Part shown: in pieces, positions 1 through 5,698 of the stretch | Position numbering within the stretch: the stretch's first letter is position 1 | How the letters are laid out: the number at the start of each line of letters is the position of its first letter | From: Planctomycetaceae bacterium | GTDB lineage: Bacteria > Planctomycetota > Planctomycetia > Pirellulales > JAEUIK01 | Reading direction: 5' to 3' | NCBI GenBank assembly: GCA_015493185.1 | Contig: WGDQ01000179.1 | Span: forward strand, 1 to 9,046 | Length of the DNA: 9,046 bases | Made by a program: the position numbers and the translations under genes | Notes under the pieces: generated by a model | The model's database searches: none | What the model was told of the DNA's origin: nothing | What the model saw: only the letters and a program-made list of their open reading frames with translations

Positions 1-78
1 GACGAGTATGACGAATTGCCCTGGCAGCACGTGATGATCTTCGGCCTCGCCCCGCTTAATGAATCGAGCCCGCCGTAA
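1..78 (+). CDS. C-terminal end of an unidentified protein (5' part outside window)
   Basis: Reading frame 1 is open from the first base and stops at TAA (76-78). It gives 25 residues: DEYDELPWQHVMIFGLAPLN followed by ESSPP. The codons resemble those of the other genes here (GAC, GAG, CTC, GCC, CCG, CAG), and the peptide has a plausible hydrophobic core and a short polar tail. It would converge on the sirtuin gene, with stops only 48 bp apart, which fits the tight packing elsewhere. The fragment is too short to assign a family. A chance open stretch of 25 codons cannot be excluded in GC-rich DNA. Confidence 0.5.
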   Translation, partial: DEYDELPWQHVMIFGLAPLNESSPP

Positions 79-126
79 GGCGCCCACGGCGGATTGCAGC
101 TTTTCGACGTCGCCCGGCGATCTGCT

Positions 127-903
127 TTACGATGCGTGCTGCAAGGCCCGATCTATGGCCGCCAGCGTTCGGCCAATCGGTTGGTGCAGCACGACATCGG
201 CCGTGGCGTCTTGATCGGTGGGATCGCGATTGACGATCACCAGCCGTGCGCCCTCGCGCCGTGCCAAGCGCGGCAAACTGGCAGCCGGCTCGACAACCAG
301 CGACGAACCGAGCACGAAAAACAGGTCGCTCTCGCGGGCCAGCGCCACCGAGCGTTCGAGCACGTCGGCCGGCAACGACTGGCCGAACGACACGGTGGCC
401 GTTTTCAGACGGCCGCCGCAAGCCGCGCAAAGCGGCACGCGATCGGTTGCCAGAAATTGCTCGACCAGCGGGTCGGGCTCGTAGTCGGCACCGCAATCGA
501 GACACGCGATCCGGCGTGCCGTACCGTGCAGCTCGAGCACTTGCCGGCTGCCCGCCAATTGGTGCAGGCCGTCGATGTTTTGCGTGATCACGGCCCGCAA
601 CCGCCCGATGGTTTCCCACCGTGCCAGCACTTCGTGGCCCACATTGGGACGGGCACGTGCCATATCGCGGTGCGCGATGGCCTTCTGCCGCCAATACTCG
701 TATCGCGCCTCGGCACTGGCCATAAACTCGTCGAAATACACGGGCTTCGACGTGGCCCAAATGCCGCCCGGCGAACGGAAGTCGGGAATGCCGCTTTCGG
801 TGCTGATGCCCGCCCCGGTAAAGGCCACCGCCGATCGGGCCTCGCGCAACCACTGGGCAACCTGCTCAATGGCTTTCGATTCGGATTGCTCGGTCGGAGT
901 CAT
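127..903 (-). CDS. Sir2-family NAD-dependent protein deacylase (sirtuin)
   Basis: A 258-residue sirtuin, the usual length for a bacterial enzyme of this family. Family members remove acyl groups from lysine side chains in the cytoplasm, consuming NAD and yielding nicotinamide and O-acyl-ADP-ribose. Visible motifs: the NAD-binding GAGIST (30-35) and GIPDFRS (38-44); TQNIDGLH (107-114), with N109 and D111 in the nicotinamide pocket; catalytic H126 in LELHG; the zinc ribbon C134-x2-C137 and C159-x2-C162; SFGQ (172-175) in the substrate-binding loop; LGSSLVV (198-204) and VNRDPT (224-229) for the ribose/adenine side. The family call is secure. The helix holding the acyl-pocket residues reads ARYEYWRQK (66-74). 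Aligned by eye with SIRT5, the Tyr is kept (Y68) but the Arg that binds succinyl groups appears to be Trp71, so simple deacetylation is likelier than desuccinylation (inference). The ATG at 903 lacks a clear Shine-Dalgarno, but the protein starts well before the first motif. It is divergent from the cyclase gene. Confidence 0.96.
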   Translation of the reverse strand: MTPTEQSESKAIEQVAQWLREARSAVAFTGAGISTESGIPDFRSPGGIWATSKPVYFDEFMASAEARYEYWRQKAIAHRDMARARPNVGHEVLARWETIGRLRAVITQNIDGLHQLAGSRQVLELHGTARRIACLDCGADYEPDPLVEQFLATDRVPLCAACGGRLKTATVSFGQSLPADVLERSVALARESDLFFVLGSSLVVEPAASLPRLARREGARLVIVNRDPTDQDATADVVLHQPIGRTLAAIDRALQHAS

Positions 904-994
904 ACGGCGCTTTCGGCAGTTCGCGTTTTCGATGTTTCCCGCGCGGGCCCTCGCCCCGAAAAAAAGATAAGCTGTGCGTCGGCGTTTCCGGTAG

Positions 995-1000
995 ATTGTA
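995..1000 (-). promoter_or_regulatory. Candidate -10 box for the sirtuin gene
   Basis: On the minus strand the hexamer TACAAT matches TATAAT at five of six positions and lies in one of the few A/T-richer spots of the region. It is about 90 bases upstream of the sirtuin ATG. The hexamer 17 bp upstream (ATAGAG) is a poor -35, so this is a weak prediction from one element. Confidence 0.25.
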
Positions 1001-1136
1001 ACCCGCGCGCCGCGGCGCTCTATCCCCTACGTCATGTGGCCGATCTTTCCCCCCACGCGGTCGGTTTGCCCACGGCGTGGCTCCGGCCCTTCTGCGCAAG
1101 AAATACGAAACCGCCTAAAGCCGTTGGCTTGAGAGG

Positions 1137-1156
1137 TTCGCAACAATCGTTGCGAA
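1137..1156. repeat. Perfect 8-bp inverted repeat (operator-like dyad or stem-loop)
   Basis: TTCGCAAC, four bases (AATC), then GTTGCGAA: two perfectly complementary 8-bp arms. It lies about 135-155 bp upstream of the cyclase ATG and about 235 bp upstream of the sirtuin ATG. A 20-bp dyad of this size suits a dimeric regulator, and a transcript through it would form a stable tetraloop hairpin. The right arm overlaps the start of the neighbouring 16-bp tandem repeat. No known regulator is recognised from the sequence. Confidence 0.55.
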
Positions 1157-1183
1157 GGCCGCTCTGGGCGAAAGCCGCTCTGG
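1152..1183. repeat. 16-bp tandem duplication, 15 of 16 identical
   Basis: GCGAAGGCCGCTCTGG (1152-1167) is followed directly by GCGAAAGCCGCTCTGG (1168-1183), differing at one base. The repeat lies about 110-140 bp upstream of the cyclase start and abuts the dyad at 1137-1156. It may be a recent slippage duplication or a pair of binding sites. A 16-bp period is not a whole number of helical turns, which argues mildly against two co-facing protein sites. Confidence 0.7.
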
Positions 1184-1291
1184 CAGCCAAGAGCATGAGC
1201 TTTGAAGCACGGCCCCTCGGCACAACGGAAACGCTCGTGCCGGCCCACCACCAATGTGCCGACACAAACACGAGAAAAAGGCAACCGATCG

Positions 1292-3100
1292 ATGTTACGT
1301 GTGTGTTCGACCACCGAAGGCCGCCTGAACGAGTATGAACACTGCGGCGGGCCGCTGCACATTGGACGCAATCCGGTTGCCAGACCCGGGGTGGCCATCT
1401 GCCGAATCGACGATCGCTACGTATCTTCGAACCAGATGGTTCTCACCCCCTGCGACGATCGCCGTTGGACGCTGCGCAACGTCAGTCGCAATGTGCCTAT
1501 TCATTTGGCCGATGGCGCGACGCTGGCCGTCGGCGAGTCGACCACCGTTTCGCTCCCGCTGTCGTTCGCCGTTGGTAAAACGCGCATCGTTATCGACGAC
1601 AGCGATGCCGAAGCGTCCGACCCGTTGCCCGTCGGCACGGTGGCCGCTCCCTGGAGTCAGGCCGCCGAATCGCTCGCCACGCAAACCCTGGGCGACCTGT
1701 GGCGCGATGCCGGCCAAGCGGCCGATGCCCCGCTGTTGGCCCCATCGGCCGAAAAGCTGACCCACTGGTTCGAAACCATTGTGGGCATTCAGCAGGCCGC
1801 CGTTTCAACGGGCGACTTTTATCGCGACACGGCCCGCGCCGTGGTCGAGCTGGTCGGGCTCGATTGCGGCTTTGTTTTGCGACGCACCCACAACGGCTGG
1901 ACGGTCGCGGCCCGGCACGCCAATCAGCAAGGCGACGAAATCGTTTTCAGCCATTCGATTCTGCGCCGCGTGCTCGAGCAGAAACGCACCTTCTATCAAT
2001 CGCTCGGTCCTGATGCGGCGGCCGAAAGCCTGCGGGGCATTTCGGCCGTGGTGGCCGCGCCCATTTTCGATTCGGGCGGGCAGCAGGTCGTGGGCGCCGT
2101 TTACGGATCGCGCGTGAGCCGGCTGGGCACCGACGAGCCGGCCATCCGACCGCTCGAGGCGCAAGTGGTGCAAGTGTTGGCCGCGGCCGTGGGGGCGGGC
2201 ATGGTGCGCCTGCAACGCGAGGCCGAAATCGCCCGACGCCGCGTGCAGTTCGAACAATTCTTCTCGCCCGAGCTTACCGAAGCGCTCGATCGCGACCCCG
2301 ATCTGCTCGAAGGCCGCGATCGCGAAGTCACCATTCTCTTCGCCGACGTTCGTGGTTTCTCTCGGCTTTCCGAAAAGCTCGCGCCGCGAGAAACGTTTCG
2401 GCTCATCCGCGACGTGATGGAAAGGCTCACGCAACGCATCCGGCAGTTCGATGGCGTGCTGGTCGACTACATGGGCGATGGGCTGCTGGCCATGTGGAAC
2501 GCCCCGGCCGATCAGCCCGACCATGCCGCCCTGGCCACCAGCGCGGCTGTGGCCATGATCGACGAATTGCCCGCTCTGACCGATTCGTGGCGCGAGCCGC
2601 TCGGCGGTCCGCTGGCCTTGGGCATTGGCATCAATACCGGACCCGCCCTGGTGGGCAATACGGGCAGCCGGCTCAAATTCAAGTACGCACCGCTCGGGCA
2701 CACGGTCAATCTGGCCAGTCGCCTGGAGGGGGCCACCAAGCACTTTGGCGTGCCCATTCTGCTGGCCGAAACCACCGCCCGAAAGCTCGGCGAGCCGATG
2801 GCACTGCGTCGCTTGGGCAAAACGCTGCTGGCCGGCATGGTGCGCCCCATCGACGTGTTCGACGTGGCCCCCGACAGCAACGACCCGAAATGGCGTGCGC
2901 AACGCAATGCCTACGAGCAGGCCCTGCAACTTTTCGAGTCGAACCGTTGGGCCGAAGCCTGCCAACGCCTGCAACCCCTGCTCTCAGCCGGCCAAACCGG
3001 TTACGACGTGCCGAGCCTCACGCTGATGAGCCGCGCCATCCACTGCCTGCAAAACCCGCCCGGCCGCTTCGATCCCGTCTTCGTGCTTCAAACCAAATAG
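1292..3100 (+). CDS. FHA-GAF class III nucleotide cyclase
   Basis: A 602-residue signalling protein that should make a cyclic nucleotide from an NTP in the cytoplasm. Domains in order: an FHA-like fold (about 12-100; GR at 25-26, SSN at 45-47, N63, N67), possibly binding phosphothreonine; a GAF sensor (about 155-305); a linker with FFSPELTEAL; a class III cyclase domain (about 343-525); and a TPR-like tail (about 532-590). In the catalytic domain the metal aspartates are present (D352 in FADVRGFS, D396 in YMGDG), as are the transition-state N473 and R477 in TVNLASR. The two base-selecting positions are unusual: the usual Lys is D392, and the usual Asp/Thr is A466 in KYAPLGH. I recall similar residues in planctomycete cyclases, but specificity cannot be read from them. 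No transmembrane segment is seen. The frame is open from 1202, but I chose the ATG at 1292: AAAAGG lies 10 bases upstream and the FHA fold starts soon after. Confidence 0.93.
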   Translation: MLRVCSTTEGRLNEYEHCGGPLHIGRNPVARPGVAICRIDDRYVSSNQMVLTPCDDRRWTLRNVSRNVPIHLADGATLAVGESTTVSLPLSFAVGKTRIVIDDSDAEASDPLPVGTVAAPWSQAAESLATQTLGDLWRDAGQAADAPLLAPSAEKLTHWFETIVGIQQAAVSTGDFYRDTARAVVELVGLDCGFVLRRTHNGWTVAARHANQQGDEIVFSHSILRRVLEQKRTFYQSLGPDAAAESLRGISAVVAAPIFDSGGQQVVGAVYGSRVSRLGTDEPAIRPLEAQVVQVLAAAVGAGMVRLQREAEIARRRVQFEQFFSPELTEALDRDPDLLEGRDREVTILFADVRGFSRLSEKLAPRETFRLIRDVMERLTQRIRQFDGVLVDYMGDGLLAMWNAPADQPDHAALATSAAVAMIDELPALTDSWREPLGGPLALGIGINTGPALVGNTGSRLKFKYAPLGHTVNLASRLEGATKHFGVPILLAETTARKLGEPMALRRLGKTLLAGMVRPIDVFDVAPDSNDPKWRAQRNAYEQALQLFESNRWAEACQRLQPLLSAGQTGYDVPSLTLMSRAIHCLQNPPGRFDPVFVLQTK

Positions 3101-3106
3101 CGGCCC

Positions 3107-3126
3107 CGCGGCGCCGCAACGCCGCG
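3107..3126. terminator. Candidate terminator hairpin between convergent genes
   Basis: CGCGGCG (3107-3113) and CGCCGCG (3120-3126) form a perfect 7-bp GC stem with a 6-base loop, in the 51-bp gap between the cyclase stop and the transhydrogenase stop. Its position suits a shared bidirectional terminator. No T-run follows on either strand, so a classical intrinsic terminator is not supported; it may only block RNA decay or be chance in GC-rich DNA. Confidence 0.35.
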
Positions 3127-3151
3127 ACACAGCGGCCTCACGAAACGATCG

Positions 3152-4444
3152 TTACCAAATACGCATCGAGTTGGCGAACAACTGCCGCAGATCGTCGGCG
3201 CTGGCCGGCCGTGGCGATAGTTTGGTCACTCGATGTTGTGGCAACGTGCCTTCAACCAGTGCGGGAATGTCCGCCTCGCTGAAGCCGAGCGCCTCGAGCC
3301 CGTTGGGCAGTTCGAGCAGTTGGATCAGTTGGGCCAGCCGATCGGCCAGAATGAGCCCTGCCTCGTCCAGCTCGGCGTCGGTCACGTCGGCCCCCAGAAT
3401 TTCGGCCGCCTTCAAATGCCGCTCGGGACAGGCCGGCCCCGTAAAGGTAAACACGGCCGGCGCGCTCATCACCACCGATACCCCGTGCGGCACCAGCGGA
3501 TGATCGTCGGGATAGCCCGGCGGATGATAGTCGCGCACCATGCCGCTGATCGGGTACGACATGCCGTGGCACAGGTGCACGCCCGCGTTGCCAAACCCCA
3601 TGCCCGCATACGAACTGGCCAATAGCATTTGCCCCCGGGCCTCGTCGTTGCTGGGATCTTCCCAGGCAAGCACCAAATACTCCGAAACGATCTCCAACGC
3701 TCGCAGCGCCCAGATATCGCTGATCGGGTTCGCCCCTTGATAGGCCGGACGCAAGGCGGGTCGCTCCGGACGCGGACGCTGGTCGTAGGGCAGGGCCGTG
3801 TACGATTCCAACGCGTGGCACAACACATCCAGCCCCGTCGAGGCGGCCACCAGCGGGGGCATTGTGCGAGTGTTTTCCGGATCGACGATTCCGAGCGTCG
3901 GCTTCAGGTGCCGGTGCGCAATGCCCGTTTTCACGTGCATCGAAACCAGATCGAAGATCGCCACGCCCGTCGTTTCGCTGCCCGTGCCCGCGGTGGTCGG
4001 AATGGCGATCAGCGGCTTCAGCACGCCCGGCACGGGTCGGCCTTTGCCGATGGGGGCGTTCACATAGTCCAAAAAATCGGCCGGATAGGTCGAGTACAGA
4101 TTGGCGGCTTTGGCCGTGTCGATCGTCGAGCCGCCCCCCACAGCCACAAAGGCGTCGTACGCTTTCTTGCCCGCCGCTTCAATCGCCTCCTGAAACGAGG
4201 CGTCGGTCGGCTCGATGCGCACGCGGTCGAAAATGTCGTAGGCGATTCCCTCCGCCTCGAGCGACTCGCGCACGCGAGCAACCGGTGGCAGGTCCACCAG
4301 TCGGCTATCGGTGAAAACCAGCACCCGTCGCGCTCCTCGATCGGCCAGATCCATGCCTACTTCACTCGTGGCCCCGGCGCCCACGCGCAGCGTCGAGTGG
4401 GTCATTTCAAACGCCGTCTCTCGTTCGTTGGCAGACCAGTTCAT
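3152..4444 (-). CDS. Hydroxyacid-oxoacid transhydrogenase (HOT, ADHFE1-type Fe-dependent ADH)
   Basis: A 430-residue iron-containing alcohol dehydrogenase of the HOT subfamily, closely resembling human ADHFE1 from about residue 11 to the end. Shared stretches include GVAIFD, NPISDIWALRAL, FGNAGVHLCHGMSYPISG and the C-terminal GTLPQ-RVTKLSP. HOT transfers hydride from 4-hydroxybutyrate to 2-oxoglutarate through a tightly bound nicotinamide cofactor, giving succinate semialdehyde and D-2-hydroxyglutarate. Visible motifs: GGGSTIDTAK (103-112) and PTTAGTGSE (149-157) for the cofactor. By alignment with FucO the metal ligands are D206, H210 (GLDVLCH), H293 (CHGMSYP) and H320 (VPHGVS). The insertion between H293 and H320, containing DYHPPGYPDDHPLVPH, is typical of the HOT subfamily. 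The ATG at 4444 is preceded by GAGGTG, and family similarity begins right after it; the upstream extension to a TTG at 4672 is basic and unlike the family. The FAD/Fe-S gene at 6281 could consume its D-2-hydroxyglutarate. Confidence 0.94.
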   Translation of the reverse strand: MNWSANERETAFEMTHSTLRVGAGATSEVGMDLADRGARRVLVFTDSRLVDLPPVARVRESLEAEGIAYDIFDRVRIEPTDASFQEAIEAAGKKAYDAFVAVGGGSTIDTAKAANLYSTYPADFLDYVNAPIGKGRPVPGVLKPLIAIPTTAGTGSETTGVAIFDLVSMHVKTGIAHRHLKPTLGIVDPENTRTMPPLVAASTGLDVLCHALESYTALPYDQRPRPERPALRPAYQGANPISDIWALRALEIVSEYLVLAWEDPSNDEARGQMLLASSYAGMGFGNAGVHLCHGMSYPISGMVRDYHPPGYPDDHPLVPHGVSVVMSAPAVFTFTGPACPERHLKAAEILGADVTDAELDEAGLILADRLAQLIQLLELPNGLEALGFSEADIPALVEGTLPQHRVTKLSPRPASADDLRQLFANSMRIW

Positions 4445-4449
4445 CAGGG

Positions 4450-4455
4450 CACCTC
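4450..4455 (-). promoter_or_regulatory. Ribosome binding site deciding the transhydrogenase start
   Basis: GAGGTG on the minus strand ends five bases before the ATG at 4444. It is one of the clearest Shine-Dalgarno matches in the window. It supports this ATG over the in-frame TTG 76 codons upstream. Confidence 0.6.
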
Positions 4456-4527
4456 GGCTGGCGCGGCCCGCGGCCTCGCTTTCTTGGGTTCCAAGGAAAA
4501 GAAGTCGTGGAAAGTTTTGGCAAGATC

Positions 4528-4559
4528 TCCGAAACGGTTCGCATCCGAAATGGTTCGCA
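4528..4559. repeat. 16-bp tandem duplication, 15 of 16 identical
   Basis: TCCGAAACGGTTCGCA (4528-4543) is followed directly by TCCGAAATGGTTCGCA (4544-4559), with one transition between them. It lies about 85-115 bp upstream of the transhydrogenase start. It has the same unit length and degree of identity as the tandem pair at 1152-1183, though the sequences differ. Confidence 0.7.
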
Positions 4560-5047
4560 AACGTCTCGAAAAAACGCCCCGCAACGTCTTGGCGAAGTTC
4601 TCGAAAAAGTCCTGCGAAAAAACCCGACGGGAAACGCCTCGAAGGTTTCGGCGCGAAGGCAGCAAAAACCAACGAGTCAGGCGAAAAACAACCCGCCTGT
4701 CCGCTTCGTGCCTCCGCTTACCTCCGCATGGTTGGCCGGCCGGGTGTGCGGCGAAAGGCGAAACACGCCGTGCGTGCGCCGTTCTCTCGACACTGCGCCC
4801 GAGCGGCCCCCATGGCATTCGCGACGCGAAGGCACCTCGGAGCGGCGCGCACGATTCGCGGCCTCGAACGCAGATTGCGCGCTGCCCCGCTTCCACGTTG
4901 CGGAAAAACCCGTTATGCCCCGCCGCGGGCAAGATTGCAATGCAATGCCGCGAGACAACCCGCCCGCCGCGCGCAAAGCCGAAACCAAGAGCATGAAGAA
5001 AAACGAGCGGGCGGCCAGAAGAAGATCGCGCGGCCCCTCAGCCAGCG

Positions 5048-5078
5048 CGGTCGGTGGTTAGCACCGTCGAGCCGACCG
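5048..5078. repeat. 7-bp inverted repeat downstream of the hypothetical gene
   Basis: CGGTCGG (5048-5054) and CCGACCG (5072-5078) are perfectly complementary, with a 17-base loop that contains a small inner pairing (GGT 5056-5058 with ACC 5063-5065). It lies 54 bp beyond the stop of the minus-strand gene ending at 5132, so it could help end that transcript. There is no adjacent T-run, so the role is uncertain. Confidence 0.35.
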
Positions 5079-5131
5079 ATCGGATTCAGCGCCAGTAGCC
5101 GCTGCATTGGGTGCCGCACGCGGCCAATCGC

Positions 5132-5698
5132 TCAAGCGGGCGGTTCTGGCAGGCGGCGATGGTAGGGCGGCGTTTCCCGTTTCGGCAGCAGTCGGCCCGT
5201 TTGTCGGGCCCACGCCTCGCGTTCGTTGTCCGTGGCATAGTACCGCAACCAGATGGCCGGATCGTCTGCCGCCGCCGCACAGTCCCAACGCAAATAGCGG
5301 TTCAGTTGCTCGATTTTCTTCTCAGGCGAGGGCAAGATGTCGCGCAGAATCAAGCAGTACAGCTCCCGATCGCTCAAGTGATCGGTGTGTTCGAGCACAA
5401 TCTTTTTCTCGTACAACCGCTCGATCGTTTCCCACAACGCAACGTGCAACTCGTCGTCGGTCAGCCGATCGGGTTGCGGTGGCCGCAATTCCGGATCGAA
5501 CCACTGTGCGATCGGCAGCACGGGCGCCACTTCCCATGCCAGCATCGATGCCAGATACTCGTTTTCTACGGCTGTGGGCAAACCACCATTGAGTCGCGTG
5601 ATCGACTCGTCCAGAAACGGCTCGAGCTCGTCGCGCAGCCGTGCGTTGAGCAACAACTGCTCGACATCGTCGTGAATGGGGCCATGCGGCTCGGACAT
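5132..5698 (-). CDS. Conserved-looking hypothetical protein, acidic, 188 residues
   Basis: I recognise no named domain. The translation looks like a real soluble protein: acidic, mostly helical in appearance, and rich in aromatic and Leu residues. It includes NEYLASMLAWE (46-56), LPIAQWFDPEL (61-71), LSDRELYCLILRDILPS (108-124), NRYLRWDC (133-140) and DPAIWLRYYATDNEREAW (146-163). It ends in a basic, Pro-rich tail. No signal peptide, membrane segment, catalytic motif or metal-binding pattern is evident. I have an impression of similar proteins in Pirellula-type planctomycetes, always hypothetical, but cannot verify that here. The ATG at 5698 has a weak GAGG 11 bases upstream (5710-5713), and no better start is seen. 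The gene lies 687 bp upstream of the transhydrogenase on the same strand, too far to assume an operon, and is divergent from the FAD/Fe-S gene. Alternative frames over this stretch give low-complexity Arg/Ser-rich products. Confidence 0.82.
   Translation of the reverse strand: MSEPHGPIHDDVEQLLLNARLRDELEPFLDESITRLNGGLPTAVENEYLASMLAWEVAPVLPIAQWFDPELRPPQPDRLTDDELHVALWETIERLYEKKIVLEHTDHLSDRELYCLILRDILPSPEKKIEQLNRYLRWDCAAAADDPAIWLRYYATDNEREAWARQTGRLLPKRETPPYHRRLPEPPA

Larger units (their letters stand above)
904..1291. other. Divergent intergenic region between sirtuin and cyclase genes
   Basis: 388 bp between two genes that point away from each other, so it should hold promoters for both. The sirtuin-proximal half has an A/T patch (about 960-1000) with a candidate minus-strand -10 box and a perfect GC palindrome GCGCCGCGGCGC (1007-1018). 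The cyclase-proximal half contains a short hairpin (1118-1130, AAGCC-GTT-GGCTT), the 20-bp dyad at 1137-1156 and the 16-bp tandem duplication at 1152-1183. I see no convincing gene. The cyclase frame is open upstream to 1202, but the residues encoded there (basic, low-complexity) do not look like part of the protein. Confidence 0.6.
4445..5131. other. 687-bp region without a convincing gene
   Basis: Several frames are open here on both strands, but none shows family motifs; their translations are Arg/Pro/Ser-rich and look like GC-driven chance. The part next to the transhydrogenase (about 4485-4700) differs from the rest of the window. It is A- and purine-rich on the plus strand, with many CGAAA-type motifs, A-runs of 5-6 bases (4569-4574, 4604-4608, 4617-4622, 4664-4668, 4684-4688), the 10-mer TCTCGAAAAA twice (4564-4573, 4599-4608) and a 16-bp tandem duplication. 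The other part (about 4700-5130) is very GC-rich and carries the inverted repeat at 5048-5078. The transhydrogenase promoter should lie here on the minus strand; I found no good sigma-70 match. Confidence 0.5.

Noticed and set aside
1007..1018. GCGCCGCGGCGC palindrome
   Set aside because: Perfect, but made only of G and C in very GC-rich DNA, so a 12-bp chance palindrome is not surprising. Noted only within the intergenic entry.
1202..1291. 30-codon N-terminal extension of the cyclase
   Set aside because: The residues are basic and low-complexity, and the FHA-like fold starts just after the ATG at 1292, which has AAAAGG upstream.
94..1338. 414-codon plus-strand frame across the sirtuin and the divergent intergenic region
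   Set aside because: It covers all sirtuin motifs antisense, runs through the promoter region and overlaps the cyclase start. The product is Arg/His-rich without motifs.
1805..2974. 389-codon open frame antisense to the cyclase
   Set aside because: It lies entirely inside the GAF and cyclase domains read on the plus strand, and its product shows no family features.
3144..3153. AACGATCGTT palindrome overlapping the transhydrogenase stop codon
   Set aside because: Only 10 bp, at a gene end rather than a promoter, with no second copy noticed nearby.
4445..4672. 76-codon N-terminal extension of the transhydrogenase from a TTG start
   Set aside because: The family's own sequence begins at about the ATG at 4444, which has a good GAGGTG site. 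The extension is basic, Phe/Arg-rich and shares nothing with HOT enzymes or a clear signal peptide.
3629..4996. 455-codon plus-strand frame antisense to the transhydrogenase and extending into the spacer
   Set aside because: It is antisense to well-matched HOT sequence. The spacer part gives a Lys/Arg-rich, histone-like translation that simply reflects CGAAA-rich DNA.
4507..5061. 184-codon plus-strand frame in the 687-bp spacer
   Set aside because: Its composition (Arg, Ser, Pro, Ala, Lys) follows the local base composition. There are no domains, and three other frames are equally open over the same DNA.
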